NCBI GenBank assembly: GCA_035652335.1
Contig: DASRDZ010000058.1
Coordinates: forward strand, 1-39,246
Direction of reading: 5' to 3'
Length of the DNA: 39,246 nt
DNA from: DASRDZ01 sp035652335
GTDB lineage: Bacteria > Chloroflexota > Dormibacteria > Aeolococcales > Aeolococcaceae
Shown: one piece after another, positions 1 to 7,796 of the stretch
Layout of the letters: every line of letters begins with the position of its first letter
Position numbering within the stretch: position 1 is the stretch's first letter
Translations under genes and position numbers: made by a program
The notes under the pieces: generated by a model
Told to the model about the DNA's origin: nothing
What the model saw: the letters and a program-made list of their open reading frames with translations, nothing else
The model's database searches: none

Positions 1-363
1 GGGCATCTGGTCGTAGATCTGCCGCAGCACGGGGGCCATCTTCTGGGCCACCCGGCCGGCGACGATCATCAGGTCGGCCTGGCGGGGGCTGGCCCGGAAG
101 ACCTCGGCGCCGAAGCGCGACATGTCGTAGCGGCTGTTGCCCACCGCCATCATCTCGATGGCGCAGCAGGCCAGGCCGAAGAGGGCGGGCCAGATGGAGC
201 TGTAGCGCCCCCACTGGATCACCTGGCTGATCGTCGTGGTGATCACCCCGCTCTGCGCCGCGGTGCGCTCGCGCTCACCGACGCGGGGGATGGGGATGGC
301 GCCCGCGTCGCCCTGCGCTCGGAGGATGGGGACGTTCGGATACGCCGCGTCGTTCACTCCCAT
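1..363 (-). CDS. nuoB: NADH-quinone oxidoreductase subunit B (NuoB), C-terminus cut by window edge
   Basis: NuoB is the peripheral-arm subunit of respiratory complex I that helps bind iron-sulfur cluster N2 next to the quinone site. The visible 121 residues contain the diagnostic FGLACCAIEMM motif with adjacent Cys66 and Cys67, followed by the conserved stretch SRYDMSRFG and the segment ADLMIVAGRV. The remaining cluster cysteines lie beyond the edge. The ATG sits inside the end of nuoA (10-nt overlap, 354-363), so the two are translationally coupled, as is usual for nuo operons. The first 45 residues are variable and lack recognisable features, as is common for bacterial NuoB. Identification is by motif recall and is very secure; only the end is missing. 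Confidence 0.96.
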   Translation of the reverse strand, partial: MGVNDAAYPNVPILRAQGDAGAIPIPRVGERERTAAQSGVITTTISQVIQWGRYSSIWPALFGLACCAIEMMAVGNSRYDMSRFGAEVFRASPRQADLMIVAGRVAQKMAPVLRQIYDQMP

Positions 364-710
364 TCCAGCGCTCCCTTGCGCCACACGTAGAGGAGTGCGA
401 CCAGCAGGGTGAAGATGAAGATGCCGATCTCGACGATGCCGAAGATCTTGAGCTGGCGCACCACCGTCGCCCAGGGGAACAGGAAGATCCCCTCGACGTC
501 GAAGATGATGAACAGCATGGCGGTGACGTAGAAGCTGACCGAGAACCTGCGCCGCGCGGACTGCCGCGGGATGATGCCGCTCTCGTAGGGCAGCTCCTTC
601 TCCGGCGTGGGACGGCGCGGGCCGACCGCGGAGATGAGCAGCTGCGCGCCCGCGGCGAAGGCGACACAGATCCCCAGGAAGAGGAGGATCGGCGCGTAGT
701 CCGACAGCAT
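354..710 (-). CDS. nuoA: NADH-quinone oxidoreductase subunit A (NuoA)
   Basis: NuoA is a small membrane subunit of complex I at the junction of the membrane and peripheral arms. The 118-residue product has three hydrophobic segments (about 7-28, 58-82, 90-111) and the loop signature with KELPYESGIIP, followed by FDVEGIFLFPWA, which carries the conserved acidic residues of the family. Length is normal. It is the first gene of the leftward nuo operon and overlaps nuoB by 10 nt. The ATG is preceded by TATCAT at 8 nt and no Shine-Dalgarno sequence, which suggests a leaderless mRNA starting at or next to the ATG. Confidence 0.97.
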   Translation of the reverse strand: MLSDYAPILLFLGICVAFAAGAQLLISAVGPRRPTPEKELPYESGIIPRQSARRRFSVSFYVTAMLFIIFDVEGIFLFPWATVVRQLKIFGIVEIGIFIFTLLVALLYVWRKGALEWE

Positions 711-718
711 CGCTGCGG

Positions 719-724
719 ATGATA
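719..724 (-). promoter_or_regulatory. -10-like TATCAT for nuoA, leaderless geometry
   Basis: On the minus strand TATCAT ends 8 nt before the nuoA ATG. A transcript from it would start at about the A of the ATG. No convincing -35 hexamer is visible. The element lies in the 27-nt gap between nuoA and the end of the citrate synthase gene. Confidence 0.6.
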
Positions 725-737
725 CCCGGCGGGCGTC

Positions 738-2306
738 TCAGCCCGCCGGTGAGATCCCGTAGCCGTCTGGGAGGGGTCGCGGGGCGGCGGGGCCGACGTA
801 CAGGGCGGAGGGGCGGATCAGGCGGTTGTTGGCGGCCTGCTCGGCGATCGCGGCGGTCCAGCCGACCGTGCGGGAGCAGGCGAAGGTGGGGGTGAACATG
901 TCCCGGGGGATCCCCGCGCTGTTCATCACCACGCCGGCGTAGAACTCCACGTTGGTGTAGAGCCTCCGCCCGGGCTTGAGCTCGTTGAGCACCCGCAGGG
1001 CGGTCGCCTCGACGTGCTTGGCGAACTCCACCTGGTCCCCGCCGACCTCGCCGGCGACCTCCCGCAGCAGGGTGGAGCGCGGGTCGTCGGTCTTGTAGAC
1101 GCGGTGGCCGAAGCCCATCAGCCGCTGCCCGGCGCCGATCTCCCGGCGCAGGTACTCCTCGGCGCGGTCGGGCGTGCCGATGGCGTCGAGCATGGCGAGC
1201 GCCCGCGAGGGGGCCCCCCCGTGCAGGGGCCCGGCCAGCGCCCCGATGGCTCCGGTCAGCGCCGAGCCCATGTCGGAGCCGGTCGAGGTGATCACCCGGG
1301 CGGTGAAGGTGGAGGCGTTGAAGCCGTGGTCCATGGTGAGGATGAGGTACTGCTCGACGGCCCGCGCCTTGACCGGGTCCGGTGTCTGCCCTGTGAGCAT
1401 CTTCAGGTAGTTGGCGGCGTAGCCCAGCTCGGGGTCGGGCTCGACCGGTGGGAGCCCCTGGTGGTGGCGGTGCAGGCGCATCAGCAGCACCGGGACGAGC
1501 GCGTCCATGCGCAGCGCGTCCTCGAGGATCTGCTCGGCGGTGATGTCGAGGGTCGGCTGGGTGCCCATCGCGGCGGCGGTCAGCGACACGGCGCTGCGCA
1601 GCGCTCCGAGCGGGGTGTAGTCGGGGAGGACGGCGACCGCGGGGAGCAGCCCGGCGATGCCCTCGGGCAGGGCGCGGTAGGCGACGGTGCGCCTGCGGAA
1701 GGCGCGGAGCTGCTCGTCGGTGGGCAGCTCGCCGAGCATGAGCAGGTGCCAGACCTGCTCGAAGGAGCAGCGCCGGGCCAGCTCGGTGGCGTCGTAGCCG
1801 CGGTAGTGGAAGAACCCCTCCTCTCCCCTGACGTCGCCGACCGCCGTCTCGGCGACCGCGACGCCCTCCAGTCCGCGCGGCGCCAGCTCGGCGGCTCCCG
1901 CCGCGCCCGCGGGCTTCACCTCCTCGATGTGGGCGACCCGGACGAGGTGGCGGATGGAGAGGATGCCCACGACGTGCCCGCCGTCCAGCACCGGCACGTG
2001 CCGGAAGCGGTGGGTGCGGAAGACGTCGAGGGCGCTCTCGACGCTGTCGTCGGCGTTGACGGTGAAGGGCTCGCGCGCCATCACCTGCTCGACGCTGTCG
2101 GTGTGCGGGTCGTGCCCGATGCCGACGCTGTGCAGCAGGTCGCGCTCGCTGACCATGCCGATGACCTCACCGGCCCCGTCGAGGACGGCGGCGGCGCCGA
2201 CCTTGTTGTCGTCGAGGACCTTGGCGGCCGCCGAGAGGGTGAGGTCGGGCGCGACCACGACGGGCGGCGTGTGCATCAGGTCGCGGATGCTGATTGCTTG
2301 GCTCAC
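738..2306 (-). CDS. citrate synthase with N-terminal CBS-domain pair
   Basis: This enzyme condenses oxaloacetate with acetyl-CoA (or possibly propionyl-CoA) at the TCA entry. Of 522 residues, about 8-62 and 70-125 form two CBS domains, which usually bind adenine nucleotides and would make this an energy-sensing form; about 150-515 are the citrate synthase fold. Visible active-site landmarks are His327 in MDHGFNAST, His362 in GPLHGG and His401 in GFGHRVYK. The position that is normally the catalytic Asp (NVDFYSG in E. coli-type enzymes) is Glu454 in NVEFYAG. GTG at 2306 is chosen because TAGGCT lies 8 nt upstream. It follows the DUF3048 stop by 6 nt, so it may also be cotranscribed with that gene. 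A methylcitrate synthase role cannot be excluded. Confidence 0.93.
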   Translation of the reverse strand: MSQAISIRDLMHTPPVVVAPDLTLSAAAKVLDDNKVGAAAVLDGAGEVIGMVSERDLLHSVGIGHDPHTDSVEQVMAREPFTVNADDSVESALDVFRTHRFRHVPVLDGGHVVGILSIRHLVRVAHIEEVKPAGAAGAAELAPRGLEGVAVAETAVGDVRGEEGFFHYRGYDATELARRCSFEQVWHLLMLGELPTDEQLRAFRRRTVAYRALPEGIAGLLPAVAVLPDYTPLGALRSAVSLTAAAMGTQPTLDITAEQILEDALRMDALVPVLLMRLHRHHQGLPPVEPDPELGYAANYLKMLTGQTPDPVKARAVEQYLILTMDHGFNASTFTARVITSTGSDMGSALTGAIGALAGPLHGGAPSRALAMLDAIGTPDRAEEYLRREIGAGQRLMGFGHRVYKTDDPRSTLLREVAGEVGGDQVEFAKHVEATALRVLNELKPGRRLYTNVEFYAGVVMNSAGIPRDMFTPTFACSRTVGWTAAIAEQAANNRLIRPSALYVGPAAPRPLPDGYGISPAG

Positions 2307-2312
2307 AGCCGC

Positions 2313-3365
2313 CTAGCCTATCGCCGCGGGCTGCCCCTTCGGGACGAGGCAGATGAACACCGGCCCCGGCGCCACCGGGGCGGGCGACCCGTCCGCCAGC
2401 GTGAACGCGGGGAGCCCGCCGGCCGGCGTCTCCGACCACGTCGAGGCGTACTCACCGCCGCCGGTGAACACCTGGGCGGGCCCGGTGCCGATGAGGTTGT
2501 GGTCGAGGCCGAGCACCCCGTTGACGTCGTGCACCTGCGGCGCGACGTTGACGTCCACCTGCATCACCACCACCGTCGCCGCCACCAGCGGCCTGCCGGT
2601 GTCGGCGTCGACCATCAGTCCCGTCGACGGCTCGGTGCGCGTGTAGCCGCCGAGCTGCGCATTCCAGGTGAAGTGCGGCACCTCGGACGTCGACATGGGG
2701 ACGCTGAACCCGGCCGCGGGTGTCGAGGCCTCGCCGGCGGCGGCGGGCTCGCGCAGCCAGGCGCTGTAGCTCACCGGCGGAGGTGCTGCCCTGCGCAGCA
2801 GGTCGGCGAGATGCGCGCCGTCGGTGTAGAGGTTGTGCGGTGCCGCGCGCGCACCGATGCGGAAGAGGTCGCCGCCCGCCGCGTCCTCGTCGTAGTGCTG
2901 CACGCCCGCGGCGCTGAGCTGGCCGTTGATGTACGTCGACGCGCCGCTGTAGGCGAGCACGGCGTGGAGCAGCTGGCTGAGGTGGACGGTGGCCAGCCGG
3001 GCGCTGCGCACCGGGCCGATCTGCGTCGCCGCCGGCGGGGGCGCGAAGAAGATCGCGCTGAAGCGGGTGATGCCGCCCTCGGTGGTGTACTCGACGATGA
3101 CGTCGGCGCTGCCGATGCCCGACTGCGGACGCGCCGCGTCGGAGTTCTCCACCTGGACGACGAGCGGCGCGGCGCTGATGGGGATGGGCGTCGGGGCGGG
3201 TGTGGGAGTCGGCGTCGGGAGAGGCGTCGCGGTGGGTGTGGGTGTTGCGGTCGGACGTGGCGTCGGCGTTCGCACCGGTGTCGCGGCGTCGCTGCACGCG
3301 CTGAGCAGCGCGCACGCGGCGACGGCGGCGACCGCATGGGAGCGTCCCCCCCTCCGCCGGTTCAA
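2313..3365 (-). CDS. DUF3048 (YerB-like) lipoprotein
   Basis: A predicted exported lipoprotein of unknown function, 350 residues. The N-terminus has a basic start, a hydrophobic core and a lipobox LLSAC with Cys24 as the lipid-anchored residue. Residues about 29-65 are a Thr/Pro-repeat linker typical of surface-tethered proteins. The DUF3048 core is recognisable from NSDAARPQSGIGSADVIVEY, EGGITRFSAIFF and IGPVRSAR. A second conserved block with VHDVNG and a GTGPAQVFTGG segment follows. It overlaps the end of the patatin-like gene by 4 nt (ATGA), so both are probably made from one transcript. B. subtilis YerB is the family member I know of; its role is not established. Confidence 0.9.
   Translation of the reverse strand: MNRRRGGRSHAVAAVAACALLSACSDAATPVRTPTPRPTATPTPTATPLPTPTPTPAPTPIPISAAPLVVQVENSDAARPQSGIGSADVIVEYTTEGGITRFSAIFFAPPPAATQIGPVRSARLATVHLSQLLHAVLAYSGASTYINGQLSAAGVQHYDEDAAGGDLFRIGARAAPHNLYTDGAHLADLLRRAAPPPVSYSAWLREPAAAGEASTPAAGFSVPMSTSEVPHFTWNAQLGGYTRTEPSTGLMVDADTGRPLVAATVVVMQVDVNVAPQVHDVNGVLGLDHNLIGTGPAQVFTGGGEYASTWSETPAGGLPAFTLADGSPAPVAPGPVFICLVPKGQPAAIG
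2315..2320 (-). promoter_or_regulatory. -10-like TAGGCT for the CBS-citrate synthase, leaderless geometry
   Basis: TAGGCT on the minus strand ends 8 nt before the GTG start. It overlaps the last codons of the upstream lipoprotein gene, so it would be an internal operon promoter. Confidence 0.45.
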
Positions 3366-4609
3366 CGCGTCGACGCCCGGCTCCGGCGAGCGCGCGGCGT
3401 CGCCTTGGCGGCGGGCTTCGCCTTCGCGGCGGTGCTTCGCTTTCTCGGCGACGGCGTCCGCGCTGCGGGCGCCCCGGCTCGCGAAGGACGTCCTCCCTTG
3501 GCTGCGCCGGTGGCGCGCTGCCTCCCCGCCCAGCCGCGCAGCACGTGCAGCGCCTCAGCGCGCCCTGCGCGCATGAAGTCCGGCCACGCGCTGCGGTCGA
3601 TGAAGTGCTTGTAGAACCCCGCCCCCATCACCTGCGAGTAGGGCACGGGCTCGATCATCATCACCTCGGTCTCGGCGCGCAGCCGTTCGAGGTTGGTCCT
3701 GGCCAGCTCGATCTGCTGCGAGGTGCGCACCTGGGCCGCGATGCGCAGCACCGAGGCGCGCGCCTCGCGCCACCCGTAGGCGCTCTCGCCGTCGAAGTTG
3801 GGCGGGTAGAACCCGTTGACCGCCAGCACCACCTCGCACGCCTTCTCGATCTCCAGCACCGGGCGCACCGGGAAGATGTCGACGATGCCGCCGTCGCACC
3901 AGTGCAGCCCGTCGATGTGCACGGGGTCGATGAACAGCGGGATGGCGATGGCGGTGCGGATGGCGCGCGCCACGGTGAGGTCGGGGTGGGTGCGCGGCCC
4001 GGCGTACTCGAGGCGGTTCTCCTCGATGTTCCAGATCGGCGCGTAGCACGGGATGGGCAGCTCGGAGAGGGTCATGTCGCCGAGCAGGCGGCGATACGTC
4101 TGCTCGATCCTGTCGCCGACGATCATCCCGGCGAAGCCGCGGCCCACCTCGAAGGCCACCGAGGCCAGGCCGCCCCAGTTGACGTCGACGTAGTCCTGGG
4201 TGCGCAGCCCCAGGGTGAACTCGGCCACCTCCTCGGCGGGGATCCCCGCCGCCAGCGGGAAGCCGAAGAGCGACGACCCGCTGCACACCGACACCACGTC
4301 CGGCCGCAGGTGCGACTCCTCCAGGGCGCGCCACACCCCGACCACCGAGGCCAGCGCCCCGCTCCCCCCGGTGGCCACCAGCCCCAGGCGGCGGCCGCGC
4401 AGCGCCTGGTCGAGGCGGCGGGGCGAGGGCTCGGGGAAGGGCTGCGTCTCGACGCTCACCGCGTTCTCGAACGGCAGGGTGATGAGCGCCCGGCGCACGG
4501 TGCGCAGGAAGGCGGCGTCGTTGCGGACGAGGTCGGCGACCTGCCGGGTGCGGGTGATGACGTTGAAGTACTGGCGCAGGCGGAACACGTCCACGACGGG
4601 GCTGATCAC
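3362..4609 (-). CDS. patatin-like phospholipase family protein with basic C-terminal tail
   Basis: A 415-residue protein with the patatin fold, a family of Ser/Asp-dyad acyl hydrolases. Seen: a glycine-rich oxyanion-type turn at about 80-86, a nucleophile-elbow candidate around Ser110 (VCSGSSLFG), and the Asp of the DGG motif at 239-241 (HWCDGGIVDIFPV). The elbow is degenerate: the usual G-x-S-x-G reads V-C-S-G-S here, although Ser110 is kept. Residues from about 360 onward form an Ala/Lys/Arg/Ser/Pro-rich tail resembling histone-H1-like or nucleic-acid-binding tails. No signal peptide is apparent. GTG at 4609 is supported by GACAAT 6 nt upstream. It heads the patatin, DUF3048, citrate synthase set. 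Confidence 0.85.
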   Translation of the reverse strand: MISPVVDVFRLRQYFNVITRTRQVADLVRNDAAFLRTVRRALITLPFENAVSVETQPFPEPSPRRLDQALRGRRLGLVATGGSGALASVVGVWRALEESHLRPDVVSVCSGSSLFGFPLAAGIPAEEVAEFTLGLRTQDYVDVNWGGLASVAFEVGRGFAGMIVGDRIEQTYRRLLGDMTLSELPIPCYAPIWNIEENRLEYAGPRTHPDLTVARAIRTAIAIPLFIDPVHIDGLHWCDGGIVDIFPVRPVLEIEKACEVVLAVNGFYPPNFDGESAYGWREARASVLRIAAQVRTSQQIELARTNLERLRAETEVMMIEPVPYSQVMGAGFYKHFIDRSAWPDFMRAGRAEALHVLRGWAGRQRATGAAKGGRPSRAGAPAARTPSPRKRSTAAKAKPAAKATPRARRSRASTR

Positions 4610-4615
4610 GCGGCT

Positions 4616-4621
4616 ATTGTC
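4616..4621 (-). promoter_or_regulatory. -10-like GACAAT for the patatin-like gene
   Basis: GACAAT on the minus strand ends 6 nt before the GTG start. The same exact hexamer stands 7 nt before the divergent DUF6457 gene (4670-4675) and 6 nt before malQ (24831-24836). Confidence 0.55.
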
Positions 4622-4669
4622 GCCGCCCGGGACGCCCCCGCGACTTGGCGCGCGTCTGAGCGCGCCGGT

Positions 4670-4675
4670 GACAAT
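4670..4675 (+). promoter_or_regulatory. -10-like GACAAT for the DUF6457 gene
   Basis: GACAAT ends 7 nt before the GTG at 4683, with no Shine-Dalgarno sequence between them. It is divergent to the matching element at 4616-4621. Confidence 0.55.
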
Positions 4676-4682
4676 TGCGCCC

Positions 4683-4943
4683 GTGAATCCCTGGCTCGAC
4701 CGGTTCGCCGACGGCGTCGAGGCCCCCAGCGGGCTGACCCGGGACGAGGCCGCCCTGGTGCTCGACCTGGCCGGCGGCGCCGCCCGCGGGGCGGGGGCCC
4801 GCCAGTTCGCACCGCTGGCGACCTACCTCGCGGGCCGCGCCGCCGCCACCCGCGACGAGGCGGAGCGCCTCGCCCTCCTGCGCCGCGCCGTCGCGCTGGC
4901 CGGCGGCATGGGCGCCGCGGAGGAGCCGCTCGACCTCGACTAG
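4683..4943 (+). CDS. small DUF6457-like protein
   Basis: An 86-residue acidic, largely helical protein with the pattern NPWLDRFADGV near the start, a helix VLDLAGGAARGAGAR and the signature FAPLATYLAG. From memory these match the DUF6457 family, which occurs alone or fused to MobA-type nucleotidyltransferases in high-GC bacteria; its function is unknown. The GTG start is chosen because the homology-like part begins there and GACAAT lies 7 nt upstream. Its TAG stop interlocks with the TAG of the convergent GMC gene in one CTAG (4940-4943). No mobA-like neighbour is visible here. Confidence 0.75.
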   Translation: MNPWLDRFADGVEAPSGLTRDEAALVLDLAGGAARGAGARQFAPLATYLAGRAAATRDEAERLALLRRAVALAGGMGAAEEPLDLD

Positions 4944-6676
4944 CGGGCCCCCGTCGCCGCGGTCCGCTCCCCGCGCAGCGTGCGGGTCAGGGCCGTGGCC
5001 CGCGACCGCACCGGCAGCGCGCTCCCGCCGGCGATGCGCGAGGCGAGGCGCGAGGCGAGGGCCATGATCGTCAGCGCCGGGTTGGCGCTCCCCTGGGTGA
5101 CGAAGACGCTGCCGTCGGCGATGTAGAGGTTGGGCACCGCCCAGCTGCGGTGGTCGGCGTCGACCACGGAGTCCTCGGGGCTGAAGCCCATGCGGCAGCC
5201 GCCGACGAGGTGGGCGTAGCGGTCGATGGTGAGCGTGTCCTCGGCGTCCGCCTCCTTCCAGATGTCGCGCAGCACGCCCTTGGCGAAGTCGATGTTGGCG
5301 CTGTCGTTGTCGGAGAGGCCGTACGACATGTGGGCGACGGGCAGCCCGAACTGGTCGCGCTCCTCGTCGAGGGTGACCCGGTTGTCCGGGTGGGGCAGCA
5401 GCTCGTTGAGGACGCCGAGCACCGTCCAGTGGTTGTAGTCGCGCATGTACTGGCGCAGGTCGCGGCCCCAGTAGCCCTCGGCCATGACGTGCTCGGCCCA
5501 GGCGATCGGCATCGGCGAGACGGTCTGGATGGCGAACCCGCGCGCGAAGCCGCGGCCCGGGTCGGTCTCGTAGAAGTGCTCCGAGCTCACCTCGGGCGGC
5601 GGCGCCTTGTACATGCGCATCTCGCGCGGGAAGCGCGCCGCCACCTGCGGGGCGCCCTGCACCATGATGAAGCGCCCCACCTGGTCCTCGTTGTTGCACA
5701 GCCCGTGGGGGAAGCGCGCCTCGGCCGAGTTGAGCAGGAGGCGGGGAGTCTCGATCGAGTAGCCGCAGACGGCCACGGCCGCGGCGCGCTGGAAGCGGTG
5801 CTCGCCGCTCTCCACGTCGACGTACTCGACGCCGCGCGCCATCCCCTGCGCGTCGAGCTCGACGCGGCAGGCCATCGACCCTGCGCGCACCTCGGCGCCG
5901 TGCGCGATGGCGTCGGGCAGGTGGGTGACCAGCGGCGACGCCTTGGCGTTGACCTTGCACCCCTCCAGGCAGAAGCCGCGGTAGATGCAGTGCGGCCGGT
6001 TGCCGAAGCTGCCGTTGACGATTCCCACGGGGCCGGCCCGCATGGGGATGTTCAGCTTCAGCGCGCCGCGCCAGGCGGCCAGCGCCGCCGCGCTCACGGG
6101 ATGCGGCGGGAACGGATAGGTGTGGGGATCCCCCCACGGCCAGTTCTGGCCACTCACCGGCAATTCCAGCTCGACCTGCTCGTAGTGGCGCTTCAGGTCC
6201 CAGTAGCTGAGCGGCCAGTCCTGGGCGACGCCGTCGCGGCTGCGCACCTCGAAGTCGGATGGGTGCAGGCGCGGCGTGTAGCCGGCGTAGTGGATCATCG
6301 ATCCGCCGACGCCGTGGCCGCTGTTGTTCTTGCCGAGCTCGACGGGATTCCTCCCACCGATGACGCGGGGCGACGTCCAGTACAGCTTGTGCTGGGCGGA
6401 CTCGTCGCTGGCCCAGTCGCGGTCGGGGTCCCAGAACGGCCCGGCCTCCAGGATGACGATGCGCAACCCGCGGCGCGCCAGCCGCTGGGCGAGCACGGAC
6501 CCGCCCGCGCCGGCGCCCACGATGCAGAGGTCGACCTCGTCGTCGCGGCCGTGGCGGGCCATGCGGTCGAGACCCTGGATGCCGCGCCGGTGCGGATGCA
6601 GCAGGAAACGCGAGTCGTTGTCAGGCGGGCCGACCGCGCCCTTGAGCAGGTGGCCGGCGAGCCAGTGCCGGATCAC
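4940..6676 (-). CDS. GMC-type FAD-dependent dehydrogenase (gluconate-2-dehydrogenase large-subunit type)
   Basis: A 578-residue GMC-family flavoprotein, likely oxidising a sugar, polyol or other alcohol. The FAD-binding Rossmann motif is VGAGAGGSVLAQRL (GAGAGG at 54-59). A cysteine cluster C-x5-C-x3-C lies before KVNAKASP. The C-terminal GMC domain has HLVGGCRMG, carrying the active-site His, and ANPALTIMALA, carrying the paired Asn. GTG at 6676 is chosen because it overlaps the stop of the preceding subunit-3-like gene (GTGA) and leaves a normal family length. It is the last gene of a four-gene operon. No signal peptide is seen. The substrate cannot be read from sequence. Confidence 0.9.
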   Translation of the reverse strand: MIRHWLAGHLLKGAVGPPDNDSRFLLHPHRRGIQGLDRMARHGRDDEVDLCIVGAGAGGSVLAQRLARRGLRIVILEAGPFWDPDRDWASDESAQHKLYWTSPRVIGGRNPVELGKNNSGHGVGGSMIHYAGYTPRLHPSDFEVRSRDGVAQDWPLSYWDLKRHYEQVELELPVSGQNWPWGDPHTYPFPPHPVSAAALAAWRGALKLNIPMRAGPVGIVNGSFGNRPHCIYRGFCLEGCKVNAKASPLVTHLPDAIAHGAEVRAGSMACRVELDAQGMARGVEYVDVESGEHRFQRAAAVAVCGYSIETPRLLLNSAEARFPHGLCNNEDQVGRFIMVQGAPQVAARFPREMRMYKAPPPEVSSEHFYETDPGRGFARGFAIQTVSPMPIAWAEHVMAEGYWGRDLRQYMRDYNHWTVLGVLNELLPHPDNRVTLDEERDQFGLPVAHMSYGLSDNDSANIDFAKGVLRDIWKEADAEDTLTIDRYAHLVGGCRMGFSPEDSVVDADHRSWAVPNLYIADGSVFVTQGSANPALTIMALASRLASRIAGGSALPVRSRATALTRTLRGERTAATGAR

Positions 6677-7353
6677 TCGTGGCGCGCCTCGACGTCGCGC
6701 ACCGGGTCGGCGGTGAACGCCTCCGGCGCCTCGAAGCTCTCCCGCGCCGACATCTCGCCGAAGCGCGCGAAGCCGCGGGGGTAGGCGGGCCCGCCGAAGC
6801 CGATCTCGTTCCAGGCCCAGGGGTGCGAGTAGAACTGGCTGGCGACGCCCCGCATCACCACGCTGAAGGCGCGCTTGACGTTGAGCGCGTCCCAGGCGCC
6901 ACCCTGCAGCAGGCCGTCCGAGAAGTCCTGGCAGATGCCCTCGCGGGACTCGACGTCGAGCTGATGGAACGGCCGGCCGAAGCGCCGCCGCGCCACCTCG
7001 TCGACACCCTGCAGCACGAGATGCCAGGTGTCGCGGTCGTCGGGCATGTCGTCGTACCGGTAGCCGTCGAGCTTGCCCTGTGCGTACTTGCGGTCGATCA
7101 TCTCGGCGAGGGGCACGCGCGGCTCCTCGTGCTGGTGGCTCAGCGTGTCGCAGAGGGCGCGCAGCGCCGGCTCCTCGTCGGGGCTGAAGAACTGCAGCGG
7201 GCCCTGGATGCTGAGGCGCGACATGACCGCCTCGCGGGTCACCGGGTCCCACTGGTCGACGGTGTCGAGCACGTCGAAGTCCGGGAAGCGGCCGACCATC
7301 TGCGGGGTGATGCCGCGCCGCTGGCGGGGCAGCTCGGCGGACTCGTCGTTCAC
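6673..7353 (-). CDS. gluconate 2-dehydrogenase subunit 3-like protein
   Basis: A 226-residue protein resembling the small subunit that accompanies GMC dehydrogenases. The diagnostic region is LQFFSPDEEPALRALCDTL, followed by a helical segment with FHQLDVESREGICQDFSDG; the C-terminus has FYSHPWAWNEIGFGGPAYPRGF, typical of these partners. Known family members often carry a Tat signal that exports the complex; none is visible here (the N-terminus is VNDESAELPRQRRG), so the complex is probably cytoplasmic or attached to the inner face of the membrane. GTG at 7353 overlaps the previous stop by 4 nt, and the gene overlaps the GMC gene by 4 nt, which implies equimolar synthesis. Confidence 0.85.
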   Translation of the reverse strand: MNDESAELPRQRRGITPQMVGRFPDFDVLDTVDQWDPVTREAVMSRLSIQGPLQFFSPDEEPALRALCDTLSHQHEEPRVPLAEMIDRKYAQGKLDGYRYDDMPDDRDTWHLVLQGVDEVARRRFGRPFHQLDVESREGICQDFSDGLLQGGAWDALNVKRAFSVVMRGVASQFYSHPWAWNEIGFGGPAYPRGFARFGEMSARESFEAPEAFTADPVRDVEARHE

Positions 7354-7796
7354 GCGTCCTCGCGGCGGAGCACCGCGGCGAGCAGGCCCATGCCGCCGAC
7401 CATGGCGAAGAGGCCGGGCGCCATCACCGGCGGCCCCATGACGATGTTGTACGTCGGCAGCCCCCAGCCGCCGGGACGGCGGGCGATGCCCCGCAGGTGG
7501 TACCACTCCCCCACCAGCCCGTCGAGGGCGTACACGGCGCTGAACAGCGGCAGCCAGGTTTTGGCCACCTTGCGGCTGAACACGCCGGCGATGCCGGCGG
7601 CGACGACCGGCGGGGTGATGAGGATGGGGCTCCACATCATCTTGTTGCCGAAGCCGCCCTTGTAGTGCTCGTAGTACACCTCGACCGTGGTGATGACGGC
7701 GCTGGCGGCGGTGAGCGCGGCCATGGAGCGCTCGAAGCGCCCGTGCGAGACGTTGCGCAGCATGCGGTCGAGCAGGAGCGGGGCGTCCCTCCTCAT
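7350..7796 (-). CDS. small integral membrane protein in the GMC/ThDP operon
   Basis: I do not recognise a named family. The 148-residue product has about four hydrophobic segments (roughly 25-42, 54-73, 81-97 and 117-143) separated by short charged loops. Conserved-looking features include VEVYYEHYKGGFGNKMMWSP after the first segment and GLVGEWYHLRGI after the third, with His and Trp residues. It overlaps both neighbours by 4 nt, so it belongs to the same transcript as the ThDP enzyme and the GMC dehydrogenase pair. By position it could anchor the dehydrogenase or pass electrons to quinone, but no haem-binding or quinone motif is certain. Confidence 0.75.
   Translation of the reverse strand: MRRDAPLLLDRMLRNVSHGRFERSMAALTAASAVITTVEVYYEHYKGGFGNKMMWSPILITPPVVAAGIAGVFSRKVAKTWLPLFSAVYALDGLVGEWYHLRGIARRPGGWGLPTYNIVMGPPVMAPGLFAMVGGMGLLAAVLRREDA

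Noticed and set aside
1014..3614. Long plus-strand open frame of 866 codons across the citrate synthase and DUF3048 genes
   Set aside because: It is antisense to genes with clear conserved motifs, is Arg/Gly/His-rich with no recognisable domain, and is a typical by-product of high third-position GC.
3545..6784. Plus-strand open frame of 1079 codons
   Set aside because: Antisense to the patatin and GMC genes, in which all family motifs are present. The composition is that of an antisense shadow.
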